DNA of 64,000 nucleotides from Porphyromonas catoniae ATCC 51270 (GCF_000565015.1 NZ_JDFF01000012.1:1-64000); one strand, 5' to 3'. Shown: positions 7,606-17,574, counted from the stretch's first letter. Notes: a model not told the origin generated them from the letters alone. Program-made: numbers and translations.

Positions 7606-9252
7606 ATGGCTAAAAGTGCTTTGCAAGAGGCGCGTAGTAAGTACGCTCCGAAGCTACCAGCAGCCCTAGAAGGGGCAGTAAAAGTACGCCTTGGTGAGGC
7701 TACCAAGAGCGTTAGTGACCAAGACGCTATCCAAAGTCTTTTCCCAAATACCTATGGCTTGCCCAAGCTCACCTTTGAGGCTTCTAGCGAGGCGGTAGAG
7801 GCTAAGCCCCTCAACGCTGGGGTAATCCTCTCCGGAGGTCAGGCTCCTGGTGGTCATAATGTGATTGCTGGGATTTTTGATGGTATCAAGAAGATTCATC
7901 CCGATAGTCGCCTCTACGGCTTCCTCATGGGGCCTGATGGGCTGGTGAAGCACAACTATATTGAGCTAACGAGCCAGATCATTGATGAGTACCGCAATAC
8001 AGGGGGCTTCGATATCATTGGCTCTGGACGTACCAAGCTCGAGGAGAAGGAGCAGTTCGATAAGGGGCTAGAGGTACTCAAGAAGCTAGACATCCGTGCC
8101 CTAGTCATCATCGGAGGAGACGACTCCAATACAAATGCTGCCGTACTAGCCGAGTATTACAAGGCTATCGGCGCACCAGTCCAGGTAATTGGTTGCCCTA
8201 AGACAATCGATGGAGACCTGAAGAATGAGCAGATTGAGACGTCCTTTGGCTTCGACACTGCTACGAAGGTGTATGCTGAGGTCATCGGTAATATCCAGCG
8301 TGACTGTAACTCTGCCCGCAAGTACTGGCACTTCATTAAGCTCATGGGTCGCTCTGCCTCACACATCGCACTCGAATGTGCCCTGCAGGTACGTCCCAAT
8401 GTGGCGATCATCAGCGAGGAAGTAGAGGCAAAGAACCTGACCCTAGACGACGTCGTGACCTCAATCGCTGAGGTAGTAGCGGAGCGCGCTAAGAATGGTG
8501 AGAATTTTGGTACGGTACTCATCCCCGAGGGACTCATCGAGTTCGTCCCAGCGATGAAGGCTCTTATCGCAGAGCTGAACGACTTCCTCGCTCACCACGA
8601 AGGAGAATTTCGTGCTGTTGCCTCCGAAGATCAGCGTGCATTCATCATTGAGAAGCTCTCAAAGGCTAACTCCGATCTTTATGCTAGCCTCCCCACAACG
8701 GTTGCTCGCCAGCTCACACTCGATCGTGACCCACATGGTAATGTGCAGGTGTCGCTGATTGAGACAGAGAAGCTCCTAGCAGAGATGGTAGGGACGAAGC
8801 TCGCAGAGTGGAAGAAGGATGGACGCTTCGTCGGTAAGTTCGCTCCACTCACACACTTCTTCGGCTACGAAGGTCGCTGTGCTATGCCCTCCAACTTTGA
8901 CGCAGACTATTGCTATGCCCTTGGGCGCACGGCTGCATGTCTCATTGCCGCAGGTGTCACAGGGTATATGAGCTCTGTACAGAACCTTACTGCTCCAGCT
9001 AAGGAATGGATTGCAGGTGGGATTCCTACAACGATGATGATGAACATGGAGCGTCGTCATGGTGAGATGAAGCCCGTAATCCAGAAGGCTCTAGTTGATT
9101 TGAATGGGAAGCCCTTTGCCTTCTTTGCTGCACATCGTGCAGAGTGGGCGAAGACAACGAGCTTTATCTACCCAGGGCCTATCCAGTTCTACGGACCAGC
9201 AGAGCTGTGTGACCAGCCTTCACGTACGCTAGCTCTCGAGCAAGGCAAGTAA
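7606..9252 (+). CDS. pfp: PPi-dependent 6-phosphofructokinase
   Basis: A 548-residue pyrophosphate--fructose-6-phosphate 1-phosphotransferase of the long type usual in Bacteroidales; it catalyses the reversible PPi-driven step of glycolysis in the cytosol. Visible motifs are [11 protein letters not shown] (phosphate-binding loop, about residues 77-87), GGDDSNTNA, the [10 protein letters not shown] active site where GGDD...KTIDGD marks PPi rather than ATP use, and [14 protein letters not shown]. Full length, no frameshift. Upstream, GATATTTG near 7550 is a poor match to a -7 box, so its promoter is uncertain; array D lies about 180 bases upstream of the start. Ends at a strong terminator. Confidence 0.95.
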   Translation: MAKSALQEARSKYAPKLPAALEGAVKVRLGEATKSVSDQDAIQSLFPNTYGLPKLTFEASSEAVEAKPLNAGVILSGGQAPGGHNVIAGIFDGIKKIHPDSRLYGFLMGPDGLVKHNYIELTSQIIDEYRNTGGFDIIGSGRTKLEEKEQFDKGLEVLKKLDIRALVIIGGDDSNTNAAVLAEYYKAIGAPVQVIGCPKTIDGDLKNEQIETSFGFDTATKVYAEVIGNIQRDCNSARKYWHFIKLMGRSASHIALECALQVRPNVAIISEEVEAKNLTLDDVVTSIAEVVAERAKNGENFGTVLIPEGLIEFVPAMKALIAELNDFLAHHEGEFRAVASEDQRAFIIEKLSKANSDLYASLPTTVARQLTLDRDPHGNVQVSLIETEKLLAEMVGTKLAEWKKDGRFVGKFAPLTHFFGYEGRCAMPSNFDADYCYALGRTAACLIAAGVTGYMSSVQNLTAPAKEWIAGGIPTTMMMNMERRHGEMKPVIQKALVDLNGKPFAFFAAHRAEWAKTTSFIYPGPIQFYGPAELCDQPSRTLALEQGK

Positions 9253-9321
9253 TCGCTCGGCGCATCCCCAAGGTCGGAGTAACCGCACTCCTAAAGGCCT
9301 AGCTCCGACCCTTGGTAAAAG

Positions 9322-9362
9322 ACAAAGGCAACACCTCTCAAAGTGAGAGGTGTTGCCTTTGT
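9322..9362. terminator. Bidirectional terminator
   Basis: A perfect 19-bp stem (9322-9340 with 9344-9362) with a 3-base loop between convergent pfp and the MATE gene. Confidence 0.88.
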
Positions 9363-9517
9363 TCCTTTATATCTAGGCTTGTGTAGGTCGTCCACAAGCG
9401 GTGGTGTTTACTTAGGACTCTTTGGAGAGCATCTGTATTCTTTTAGTCTCGGAGAGGTAGAGTAGGGGGGATTTCCCTGTATTTGGTGTGAGAGATGTTT
9501 GGGGATTCGTAGGATGC

Positions 9518-10939
9518 TTAGCCTCGGTAGAGCCGTGCGCCGAGGAGCCAGACGAGGGTACTGCGCACCGTGAGGTAGCTGAGGAAAGCAATCCAAAGAC
9601 CATGCGCCCCGAGAGGATGAATGGTCACAGCATAGACCAAGAAGAACGTAGCTCCAGCAACCAGCATAGCCATACCCATCGTACGGCTGTCCGTAGCTCC
9701 AACGAGTATCCCATCCCAGAGGAAGGCAGCAAAGGAAACCAAGGGTACGAGTGCCATCCAATACCGAAACTCCAATGCACGCTCCAGCACATTGGTCTTG
9801 TCCGTCAGCAGAGAGAGGAAGGGCTCGGGTAGGAAAGCATAGAGTACAGCACCAATGGAGGCTAGGATGAGCCCGACACGAAGCACCGTTGGGATAACCT
9901 GCTTCAGCCGATTTCGATCTCTTGCTCCGATTGCTTCCCCGACAAGAGCCTCTGCTGCATAGGCTATCCCATCCATGAAATAGGAGAAGAGGGTGAAGAG
10001 CTGCATCAAGAGGCTGTTAGCCGCCAAGGTTGTGACTCCAATCATTCCGCCTGCATGTATGAAGAAGAGCGTCACAGCTTGTAGGGTAAGCGTGCGGATG
10101 AGTAGATATTTCCCTACATGGAAGTAGCGGACAAGTGTCGGCGGATGCCAGAGATACTTCCGAGAGAAGAGCCTCAGGATACGTCTATGGCTATGCCAAG
10201 CACCGAGAGCAAGAGCAATGATGGCTGCATACTGAGCTAGAGCCGTACCTAGAGCTAGCCCCCCGACGCCCATCTTGAAGGGGAAGGCTAGGAGATAACT
10301 GAAGAGGATATTGGCGAGGTTGCTCCCGATGCTCACGCTCATCACGAGCTTCATGCGCTGCACTCCGATGAGCCAACCATTATATACGTACAGAAGGAGT
10401 GCCGCAGGAGCGCCAAGGAAAGAGTAACTGAGGTACTCTTGTGCCTCTAAGGAAAGGGAGGCAGAGCCGTCCTGCAGGAGGTCTGCAGCCGGTGTGATAT
10501 AGAGTGGACGAAGCAGTACGAGTATGAGCCCGACAGTGAGGGCAATGATTGATCCTGAGGAGAGCTGACGAAGGAGTGCACGCACATCGCCTGCTCCCCA
10601 GGCCTGTGCTGTAAAGCCTGTTGTTCCCATCCTCAGAAGGCTCCAGATGCCGATGACAAAGTGCGTCACGGCTGCACCAATGGCTACGGCAGCAATGCTC
10701 TCGGAGTGAGCCATCCGCCCTGCCATAGCCATGTCGCAGAGCATCAGGAGTGGGACGGTGACGTTCGATAGGATATTGGGCAAAGCCAGTGCCCAGACCT
10801 TCTGTGTTAGGGTCGTCTGTCGCTGATTGCCTCCTATCAGATATGTGTTCTTCGTCTTACCCAAGCTGTCGATAGTTGTGCTTGAACCTCGATGGCTACT
10901 TCTTGGTGTGTTGCTCGAAGACGATGAGCAGGATGTCAC
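9518..10939 (-). CDS. MATE family efflux transporter
   Basis: A membrane protein of up to 473 residues with about 12 hydrophobic segments, of the MATE multidrug/cation antiporter family in the inner membrane. After a Ser-rich first 25 residues comes TLTQKVWALALPNILSNVTVPLLMLCDMAMAG, the conserved start of the first helix, then later YAAEALVGEAIGARDRNRL, the family signature before the C-terminal half. The only ATG before the first helix is at 10939, giving a 44-base overlap with the antiporter gene upstream; a non-ATG start nearer to residue 30 is possible and would remove the odd Ser-rich N-terminus. The overlap implies co-transcription with the antiporter. Confidence 0.85.
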   Translation of the reverse strand: MTSCSSSSSNTPRSSHRGSSTTIDSLGKTKNTYLIGGNQRQTTLTQKVWALALPNILSNVTVPLLMLCDMAMAGRMAHSESIAAVAIGAAVTHFVIGIWSLLRMGTTGFTAQAWGAGDVRALLRQLSSGSIIALTVGLILVLLRPLYITPAADLLQDGSASLSLEAQEYLSYSFLGAPAALLLYVYNGWLIGVQRMKLVMSVSIGSNLANILFSYLLAFPFKMGVGGLALGTALAQYAAIIALALGAWHSHRRILRLFSRKYLWHPPTLVRYFHVGKYLLIRTLTLQAVTLFFIHAGGMIGVTTLAANSLLMQLFTLFSYFMDGIAYAAEALVGEAIGARDRNRLKQVIPTVLRVGLILASIGAVLYAFLPEPFLSLLTDKTNVLERALEFRYWMALVPLVSFAAFLWDGILVGATDSRTMGMAMLVAGATFFLVYAVTIHPLGAHGLWIAFLSYLTVRSTLVWLLGARLYRG

Positions 10940-12359
10940 CTACCTCGAGTGCGAGCTTTCCCTTAGGCACCATGTAGTTATCGCCACGGCGTACCAGGAT
11001 GACAAGTTCCTCCTCCCTGAGGTCAATCTCCATCAAGAGACGTCCGTCGGAGAGCATTTCGTTCGTTACCTCCCGCTCTACCATCTGCGCACCTGTGTGC
11101 TGAGGGATTTCCACACCGAATAGGCTCACTTTATCCTTCGCTTCTTCGTCCAGTTTCAGCAAGCGTGCCACCGCAGGCATGGTACTACCCTGGATGAGTA
11201 GCGAGAGTAGGGTGATGAAGAAGACAATATTAAAGAGAGTCTCTGCTCCCTCAACTTGGCTCATCAAAGGGTAGGTAGCAAAGATAATCGGTACAGCACC
11301 TCGGAGCCCAACCCAGGAGAGGAACCACCGACCACGCATACTGATGCTCGGGAAGAAGACGAGACAGAGGTGTACGGCCAGAGGTCGGGCAACGAAGATC
11401 ATGAACAGACCAGCCAAGAGGGCAAAGCCTGCAATCGGTAGCAGGTTGTGTGCATCGACAAACAGCCCCAATATGATGAAGAGGGCAATCTGCAGTAGCC
11501 ACGTCAGCCCGTCGAAGAAGGTGACGATACTCTTCTTGTGTATGACTTTTTTATTTCCTACGACCACTCCCATGATGTAGACAGCTAGATAGCCATTACC
11601 TTGTAGGAGCGTTGTAGCGGAGAAGGTTAGGAAGACCGCACAGAGCAGGAGGATGGGATATAGGGCTTCGTTGCCAATATTCGCTTTGTTGAGAAACTTG
11701 ACTGTTAGCCATCCCATCGCATAGCCTAGCAATCCACCGACTGAGAATTGTAGTAGGAAGGTCAGTAGGATGCTCCCTATGGAGCCTTCGCTCCCCCCCG
11801 TGACATACTGAATGAGGGCAATGGTGAGCATGTAGGCCATCGGGTCATTACTCCCGCTCTCGAGCTCTAGGATGGGGCGCAGACCCTCCTTGAGGTGCAT
11901 GTTCTTCGAGCGTAGCAGGGCGAAGACAGAAGCCGAGTCAGTACTGGACATCGTGGCGGCCAGCAGCAGAGCGATGGGGAAGGTAAAGTGTACGGGAGCA
12001 AAGCCTAGCTGATCCATTCCATAGAGGAAGCCTCCGAAGCTGACGGTTGTCAGTAGTACACCCAGCGTGGAGAGCGTAATCCCTGGCCCGAGGATGGGAC
12101 GGATCTCTATGAACTTCGTCTCTAGTCCCCCGAAGAAGAGGATGACGGTGAGGGCGATCATCCCAACGAATTGGGTGTGCCCTGCGTCATTATACTGTAT
12201 CCCGAGTCCCGAGCTACCGAAGATCATCCCCGTGATGAGGAAGAGGAGCAGGGCAGGCACGCCAAAGCGCGTCCCAACCTTGCCTGCCATGATCCCAGCG
12301 AGCATGAGGATTGACCCGACGAGTAGAATAGGTTCGTATGCTAATGGGGCATGCTCCAT
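10896..12359 (-). CDS. Cation/proton antiporter with RCK_C domain (NhaP2-like)
   Basis: A 487-residue inner-membrane antiporter of the CPA family, likely exchanging K+ or Na+ for protons. The first 390 residues form about 12 helices, including the family motif ESGSNDPMAY (about residue 165) and WVGLRGAVPIIFATYPL (about 347). The C-terminal part DGRLLMEIDLREEELVILVRRG is a TrkA-C/RCK_C regulatory domain. This order is that of potassium/proton antiporter NhaP2 (CvrA). Promoter box 12413-12420 is 54 bases upstream; the MATE gene follows with overlap. Confidence 0.87.
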   Translation of the reverse strand: MEHAPLAYEPILLVGSILMLAGIMAGKVGTRFGVPALLLFLITGMIFGSSGLGIQYNDAGHTQFVGMIALTVILFFGGLETKFIEIRPILGPGITLSTLGVLLTTVSFGGFLYGMDQLGFAPVHFTFPIALLLAATMSSTDSASVFALLRSKNMHLKEGLRPILELESGSNDPMAYMLTIALIQYVTGGSEGSIGSILLTFLLQFSVGGLLGYAMGWLTVKFLNKANIGNEALYPILLLCAVFLTFSATTLLQGNGYLAVYIMGVVVGNKKVIHKKSIVTFFDGLTWLLQIALFIILGLFVDAHNLLPIAGFALLAGLFMIFVARPLAVHLCLVFFPSISMRGRWFLSWVGLRGAVPIIFATYPLMSQVEGAETLFNIVFFITLLSLLIQGSTMPAVARLLKLDEEAKDKVSLFGVEIPQHTGAQMVEREVTNEMLSDGRLLMEIDLREEELVILVRRGDNYMVPKGKLALEVGDILLIVFEQHTKK

Positions 12360-12412
12360 GAGTGCATGATGTTATCTAGTCTTTTTTGTTCCGTGTCAAG
12401 TGTCGAATTTAA

Positions 12413-12420
12413 CAAAGATA
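12413..12420 (-). promoter_or_regulatory. -7 box TATCTTTG for the antiporter-MATE pair
   Basis: A perfect box on the minus strand 54 bases from the ATG. Array A1 lies about 155 bases further upstream. Confidence 0.7.
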
Positions 12421-12575
12421 TGAAAATGCAACTACTTTTTCAATAATAAGTCTCGAAAAGCCCTCTTTATCACATCTTTTGCTCTCCTAGGATGAATCTC
12501 CAGAGTATGACGAAATGGTGTTTTGTAAGTGTTTAAATATAAGCTAGATACATTTGTGTGAAATGAAGTAACTGC

Positions 12576-12682
12576 GAGTTGCCATAAGTCGCTTCGACGA
12601 GTTATGGTAACTCGTCGCAACGAGTTGTGGTAAGTCATCTCAGCGAGTTATGGTAAGTCGTAGAGACGAGTTATGGTAACTC
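12576..12682. repeat. Array A1: five 15-bp palindromic units, exact 23-bp period
   Basis: Units start at 12576, 12599, 12622, 12645 and 12668. The consensus is GAGTTATGGTAACTC, with 8-base spacers such as GTCGCAAC. The first unit has the opposite centre (GCCATA against ATGGTA), so one inverted unit is followed by four direct units. Half-sites vary between GAGTT and GACTT. It lies between the antiporter promoter and the end of radA. Confidence 0.96.
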
Positions 12683-12812
12683 GTTTAGGTGTGTTTTTGT
12701 GTGCTTGTATCGAATTGATTTGTAGTGGTTTGTGCCTTGCCTAGGGTTTGGGTGTAGTCCACTAGAGGAAGGCGTGCGTTTTCCTATACACGGAAACTGT
12801 TTATACACCAAG

Positions 12813-12845
12813 GGCAGGAGGGTCTTAGGAGTTGACCTTCCTGCC
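12813..12845 (-). terminator. Possible terminator of the radA operon
   Basis: Arms 12813-12824 and 12834-12845 pair with one mismatch, 125 bases past the radA stop. There is no strong T-run behind it on the minus strand. Confidence 0.4.
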
Positions 12846-12969
12846 ATAGTGCTTTTGAGGAAATAGAGGGAAAGGATTGAGCTTTGGGGAGAGAGTTCGC
12901 CTGTTAGAGAGGTCGGGGCTTGCCCTGCGAGCGTGCGAGGAGGCAAGTAGGGGTAGAAGTGGAGGGACT

Positions 12970-14349
12970 TTATCCCTCCTTGCGGAAGAGGAGACGAAAG
13001 GCCTCCTCCACAGTCTTTACCCCAACGAGACGGATCTTACGTGTAGGATCCTCAGGCAGGCTTGCGAGATTTCCCTCGGGTAGGATCATTGCACGGAAGC
13101 CGATGCGCTCCGCCTCCATCAGACGCTGCTCTATGCGACTAACGGGGCGTACTTCACCCGATAGCCCGACTTCGCCCGTGAGGCAAACACCCTCGGGGAG
13201 TGCGAGATCAAGGCTCGAGGAGAGTACGGCGGAGATGACGGCAAGATCCGAGGCAGGATCGCTCAGCCGTATGCCACCAGCGATGTTGAGGAAGACGTCC
13301 TTTTGGATGAGCTTAAAGCCTGCTCGTTTCTCCAAGACCGCTAGGAGCATATTCATACGTCGGGTATCGTAGCCTGTCGAGGAGCGTTGGGGGGTGGCGT
13401 AGACTGCTGAGCTGACGAGGGCTTGCGTCTCGATGAGGAAGGGGCGTACTCCCTCCATGGCAGCAGCAATGGCTACCCCACTGAGACGTAGCCCGGTGTG
13501 GCTCATCAAGTGCTCGGATGGGTTATCTACAGGGCGTAGCCCGCTGTGACGCATCTCATAGATGCCTAGCTCGGCGGTACTGCCAAAGCGGTTCTTTTGC
13601 CCCCTGAGGATACGGTACATGTAGTGCTTGTCCCCATCGAACTGCAGGACGACATCCACCGTATGCTCCAGTATCTTGGGGCCAGCGATGCTACCTTCTT
13701 TATTGATATGTCCGATGAGGATGACTGCCACACCCTCCGTCTTACAGTATTTAAGTAGCGCCCCAGCACATTCCCTGATCTGTGAGACGCTCCCCGCTGA
13801 GGAGTCCGATAGCTCAGTCTGGATCGTCTGTATGGAGTCTATGACGAGGAGGTCAGGGTGGATGTCGTGAGCTGTGTGAAGGATTTTCTCTAGGCTGGTC
13901 TCTGCATAGATGAGACATTCGCTCTCAGACCCGCCCAAGCGATCAGCACGCATCTTGAGCTGAGAGAGGCTCTCCTCCCCCGAGATGTAGAGCGTGCGAT
14001 AGGGTGTGCCTAGGACGGTTTGTAGGATGAGGGTGGACTTCCCGATGCCGGGCTCACCACCGAGCAGGACAAAGGAGCCTGGGACAAGACCACCACCAAG
14101 TACACGATTGAGCTCTGGGTCACCGAGGTCGAGACGTACCTCCTCCCTGCGCTCAATGTCTTGGATACGTATCGGTCGAGAGGGGCTTAGGGTTGTGGCG
14201 GAGAAGGAAGAGGATGCGTCCTTCTTGCCTACTACGATTTCTTCCTCCTCAATGCTATTCCATACGCCACACTGTGAGCAGAAGCCTTGCCATTTCGGGT
14301 ACTGAGCCCCACACTCGGTGCAGTGGTAGATCGTCTTTTTCTTAGCCAT
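12970..14349 (-). CDS. radA: DNA repair protein RadA
   Basis: A 459-residue RadA/Sms, a RecA-like ATPase that drives branch migration in recombinational repair. The C4 zinc finger is at the start (CTECGAQYPKWQGFCSQCG, about residues 10-28), Walker A GGEPGIGKSTL at about 98-108, then the Walker B stretch LLVIDSIQT, the KNRFGS motif typical of RadA at about 251, and the Lon-like C-terminal domain ending in a region with LTGEVGLSGEVRPV. Full length. It starts 3 bases after menG, so it is translated from the protease-menG-radA message. Confidence 0.95.
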   Translation of the reverse strand: MAKKKTIYHCTECGAQYPKWQGFCSQCGVWNSIEEEEIVVGKKDASSSFSATTLSPSRPIRIQDIERREEVRLDLGDPELNRVLGGGLVPGSFVLLGGEPGIGKSTLILQTVLGTPYRTLYISGEESLSQLKMRADRLGGSESECLIYAETSLEKILHTAHDIHPDLLVIDSIQTIQTELSDSSAGSVSQIRECAGALLKYCKTEGVAVILIGHINKEGSIAGPKILEHTVDVVLQFDGDKHYMYRILRGQKNRFGSTAELGIYEMRHSGLRPVDNPSEHLMSHTGLRLSGVAIAAAMEGVRPFLIETQALVSSAVYATPQRSSTGYDTRRMNMLLAVLEKRAGFKLIQKDVFLNIAGGIRLSDPASDLAVISAVLSSSLDLALPEGVCLTGEVGLSGEVRPVSRIEQRLMEAERIGFRAMILPEGNLASLPEDPTRKIRLVGVKTVEEAFRLLFRKEG

Positions 14350-14352
14350 AGA

Positions 14353-15117
14353 TTATTCGGCAATGTCCTCGGTAGGGAAGGGGATAGGAGCAGCGTTAAT
14401 CCCGACATAGATAGTACATGAGCCGGGGAAGATACTTTCGTAGAAGGCCTCCCGAAAGCCTGCCTCCTTTAGGATCTCGACCATTTGCTCCCTCTGTGGC
14501 ATTGCCTTGATGGACTGAGGAAGGTAGCTGTAGGCATCCTTATCCTCCGTCATAAGGCGTCCGATGAGGGGGACAATGTGCCCTGCGTAGAGCTTGTAGC
14601 CTAGGTGTAGAATGGGGTTTGTAGGCTCGGAGAGCTCGACAATGATGAGGACACCAGAGGGACGTAGTATGCGGTGTAGCTCACGAGCTGCAGCGGGGAT
14701 GTCAGAGAAGTTCCGAATGCCAAAGCCAATCGTCGCCGCATCAAACGTTGCCTCAGTGAAGTCTGTGGCGGTGGAGTCCTGCCTAAGGAAGTCAATCTTC
14801 CTATCTAAGCCCAGCATGCGTACTTTCTCACCCCCTATGCGCATCATCTCCTCGGATATATCAATCCCTGTCACGTGGGTGATGGATGGGATCGTTTGTA
14901 CAAGTTCGATGGCGAGATCCCCTGTCCCCGTGGCGACATCCAGCACTTCTTTTGGCTGATAGGGGGCTAATAGATGCAGAGCTCGTCTTCGCCATGAGCG
15001 GTCGAGACCTAGTGAAATGATTCGATTAAGCCGGTCATACTTCGGAGCGATCCGATTAAACATCTTGCGTATCTGATCGACCTTAGGCTCGTCACTGTCT
15101 TTGTATGGGGTGATCAT
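14353..15117 (-). CDS. menG: Demethylmenaquinone methyltransferase
   Basis: A 254-residue UbiE/MenG class I methyltransferase making menaquinone from demethylmenaquinone at the inner membrane face. The family N-terminus VDQIRKMFNRIAPKYDRLNRIISLGLDRSWRRR is present, followed by VLDVATGTGDLAIEL (SAM site), IDISEEMM, and GFGIRNFSD. The ATG at 15117 is preferred; a frame reaching 15201 would overlap the protease gene and adds nothing family-like. The upstream stop codon is 1 base away and radA follows after 3 bases. Menaquinone fits the anaerobic fumarate respiration encoded by sdhCAB nearby. Confidence 0.93.
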   Translation of the reverse strand: MITPYKDSDEPKVDQIRKMFNRIAPKYDRLNRIISLGLDRSWRRRALHLLAPYQPKEVLDVATGTGDLAIELVQTIPSITHVTGIDISEEMMRIGGEKVRMLGLDRKIDFLRQDSTATDFTEATFDAATIGFGIRNFSDIPAAARELHRILRPSGVLIIVELSEPTNPILHLGYKLYAGHIVPLIGRLMTEDKDAYSYLPQSIKAMPQREQMVEILKEAGFREAFYESIFPGSCTIYVGINAAPIPFPTEDIAE

Positions 15118-15118
15118 T

Positions 15119-17554
15119 TTAGGGTAATATAAAGGAGAAGGCGACCTTACGGCTTGGGACTTCGCTCGTTGAGGTACGTGTAGGGACAACCGTTGCCACA
15201 TACTGCCCCGAAGGGAGGCTGAGAGGAAGGGTTAGATGATCCTGATTGAAGGAATAGCGAGCACGTAATACTTCTTCGCCCAGCATGGAGTAAATGCGTA
15301 CGTCTACTGACTTGTAGAGGGCGAGGTCAGCCTTGATATGGAGCTGGCGGTCGTGATAGTAGGCGTGGATAAGTGCATCTTGTGTAGAGACGTTACGACC
15401 TGTCTTAGCGGGGGTGGACGTTTCGATGAGGAGGTCAATCCAATATGCCCCATTGGATACATCCGCACTGCGTTGCCAAGCCTCGCCCACCTTGCGTGTC
15501 CATGCTGACCAACCATGCGAATCTATTGGCCCACCCTGATGCATGAGTACGGGTAGACGCATCGCTCCTCCCTCCTTATTGCCACAAGAGAGGATATATT
15601 GTCCTTCGGGTAGGGTAAGGGTAGGGGTTGCAGGGGCTGGGAAAAAGACCTCAATAGAGTCTTGTCTCAGCGTGCGCGAGCGGAGGACATACTTATTCCC
15701 CTGCTCCTCGTGGGCGCTGAACTTCCCAACGTTTGTTGAAGCGAACTCAAAGAGTGGAGTCGTTAGCTCCCCATCGCCTCGGAAGGGAGATAGTGCAACA
15801 CGTAGCTGAGGGAGTTGCGTACGAGCTAGGTCTTTATTCGACTTAAAGACAACGTACGCTCCGAGGACACGTACCGTACGACTCTCGGGGAGGGTGAAGA
15901 CGCTTCCTAGCTCCTCGGTACTTGTCGTTGGCTTATAGATATAATTAGGTCTATTGCCTCCCTGGCTCGGAGTATTGGGGTCAGGGTAGAGATGACTGAT
16001 GCGCTGGATGACCTTGGGAGCTATGGGATCATAGCCTGCACAAGTCTCTTGCCCTGTGCCCGAAGGGTCGAGCCAAGGTTGTAGGGCGGTGAGGCTTCCC
16101 TTGGTTGGGTCTTTTCGCCAAGCTTCTTTAATTGCCCAATAGGCATCTTCTGTGGGTGAAGAGCAATTGGAGGAGCCTCCCGTCAATGCCCCGATGACAC
16201 GACCTTCGCCATCGAAGAGTGGAGAGCCAGAGGAACCTGCTGCCGTGGAGCCTATTTTCCAGCGATGTACCATCCAGTGCTTACCCTCCCATGAAGGGTC
16301 GCACAACAAGCCCAAACAATAGTCTTCTAGTGAGAGCGTCCTATCGGCAGCCTCTGAGTAGCGTTTGGTAGAGCCAAGTGGATGGTGTATGCCAAAGAAT
16401 GGGGCGCGAGGCTGTGCCTCGATGCTCCAGCCTGCGAAGTAAGGCTGATAAGCCTCTGGGATCTTCCTCGAGGCAGGGAGCCCCACGATACGAAGGAGCG
16501 CCATGTCGGAGTCCTCATTGTAGGCTATGAGCTCTGCACCACTGAGGCTTTGCTCCTCGGTGGCACGTATATTACCTTCTCGCTGTGGCGTTTGGAAGTT
16601 AAAGAAGAAGACGGTCGTGGCAGCTTCCTTCTTAACCTTGAGGAGGTCTCCTTTTAATGCAAATAGCTGATTGACGCAGTGCCCTGAGGTCAGGACGTAG
16701 GGCGTACCATCGGAGCGTGTGGTGTTGATGAGCACACCACTGCTGATCCGCGATCCCCCGACCATGAGCTGTACAACACTGCGGGTCTCCTTCCAACGAC
16801 TAGGATAGGCAAGGACATTTGGTATGCAAGCAATCTCTGTGAGTCCATTATACCCATTGATGGTATAGTCATAGAAGGGCTCACCAGGATGAGCAAAGTC
16901 AGGCTCTGCCCTCCAGCTACGGAAGCCATGGAAAAGTGCCTGTATCTGGAAGGGTAGTTCACCACGCTCGGGCGTATATCCCATGGGGAAGTCATACTCC
17001 AACCTCAGGTAATCGCCCTCTAAGGGTCGCAGTTGTAAGAGGCTGTCTGGTGCGTTGTTTTGGCTCGTGAGGGCTCCGATTTGGTCTCCCTCTGCACCTG
17101 TAATGAAGAGCCGTCCTCCCTCGGGGAGAGCAAAACGACTCAGACACAGGCTGACGTTCTTTGCTCCCGTAGCGATGAGCTCTGCCCTCCATACATAGTT
17201 GCCCGCTCCATCTACGAGATATTCTCCGAAGCTGTGGGCATCCGCATCGAGGGGACGCTCTAGGGCGAACTGATAGGTGCGAAAGCCTTTCCCCTTGTGG
17301 GTGTCTAGCTTGGGTAGCTCTGCTGTCCTCAGCTCTGGTAGACGGAGGACAGTAGGTACCAAAGCTGCTGTGCGAGCTTCGCCTACGAACGCCTTACGTA
17401 GTACGCCCTCACTAGAGCGTGCTGGTAGTGGCTGAGTAATCTGTGCCTCACTCCTGAGCCCTCCCAAGAGGGTGAGGACGAGGAGCGTGAGGAGACCTAT
17501 TTGTGATGGGGCTAGTCCTTTGTGGAGGTAGCTGAGGGATCGCTTCATCTTCAT
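15119..17554 (-). CDS. Secreted trypsin-like (lysyl endopeptidase-type) serine protease with C-terminal sorting domain
   Basis: An 811-residue exported protease. The N-terminal hydrophobic segment ends in EAQ. The S1-type catalytic triad is visible: His292 in LTSGHC, Asp in YNEDSDMALLRI at about 345, and Ser in TAAGSSGSPLFDG at about 440, as in lysyl endopeptidases. The last 75 residues (VDVRIYSMLGEEVLRA, then LPLSLPSGQYVATV) look like the type A sorting domain that sends proteins through the type IX secretion system, so it is probably secreted or surface-attached. It is first in an operon with menG and radA, an unexpected grouping. The promoter box is 13 bases from the ATG, giving an almost leaderless message; the second Met (17548) is an alternative start. 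Confidence 0.83.
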   Translation of the reverse strand: MKMKRSLSYLHKGLAPSQIGLLTLLVLTLLGGLRSEAQITQPLPARSSEGVLRKAFVGEARTAALVPTVLRLPELRTAELPKLDTHKGKGFRTYQFALERPLDADAHSFGEYLVDGAGNYVWRAELIATGAKNVSLCLSRFALPEGGRLFITGAEGDQIGALTSQNNAPDSLLQLRPLEGDYLRLEYDFPMGYTPERGELPFQIQALFHGFRSWRAEPDFAHPGEPFYDYTINGYNGLTEIACIPNVLAYPSRWKETRSVVQLMVGGSRISSGVLINTTRSDGTPYVLTSGHCVNQLFALKGDLLKVKKEAATTVFFFNFQTPQREGNIRATEEQSLSGAELIAYNEDSDMALLRIVGLPASRKIPEAYQPYFAGWSIEAQPRAPFFGIHHPLGSTKRYSEAADRTLSLEDYCLGLLCDPSWEGKHWMVHRWKIGSTAAGSSGSPLFDGEGRVIGALTGGSSNCSSPTEDAYWAIKEAWRKDPTKGSLTALQPWLDPSGTGQETCAGYDPIAPKVIQRISHLYPDPNTPSQGGNRPNYIYKPTTSTEELGSVFTLPESRTVRVLGAYVVFKSNKDLARTQLPQLRVALSPFRGDGELTTPLFEFASTNVGKFSAHEEQGNKYVLRSRTLRQDSIEVFFPAPATPTLTLPEGQYILSCGNKEGGAMRLPVLMHQGGPIDSHGWSAWTRKVGEAWQRSADVSNGAYWIDLLIETSTPAKTGRNVSTQDALIHAYYHDRQLHIKADLALYKSVDVRIYSMLGEEVLRARYSFNQDHLTLPLSLPSGQYVATVVPTRTSTSEVPSRKVAFSFILP

Positions 17555-17566
17555 ATTTTATAGAGG

Positions 17567-17574
17567 CAAAGATA
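17567..17574 (-). promoter_or_regulatory. -7 box TATCTTTG for the protease-menG-radA operon
   Basis: A perfect box ending only 13 bases before the ATG at 17554, so the leader would be about 6 bases. Confidence 0.65.

Noticed and set aside
9408-9832. Open frames on both strands between pfp and the end of the MATE gene
   Set aside because: They overlap each other and the MATE 3' end, and have irregular composition with no family match.
12576-12682. 23-bp arrays as CRISPR
   Set aside because: Spacers are 8 bases, units vary and are palindromic, and no cas gene lies nearby.
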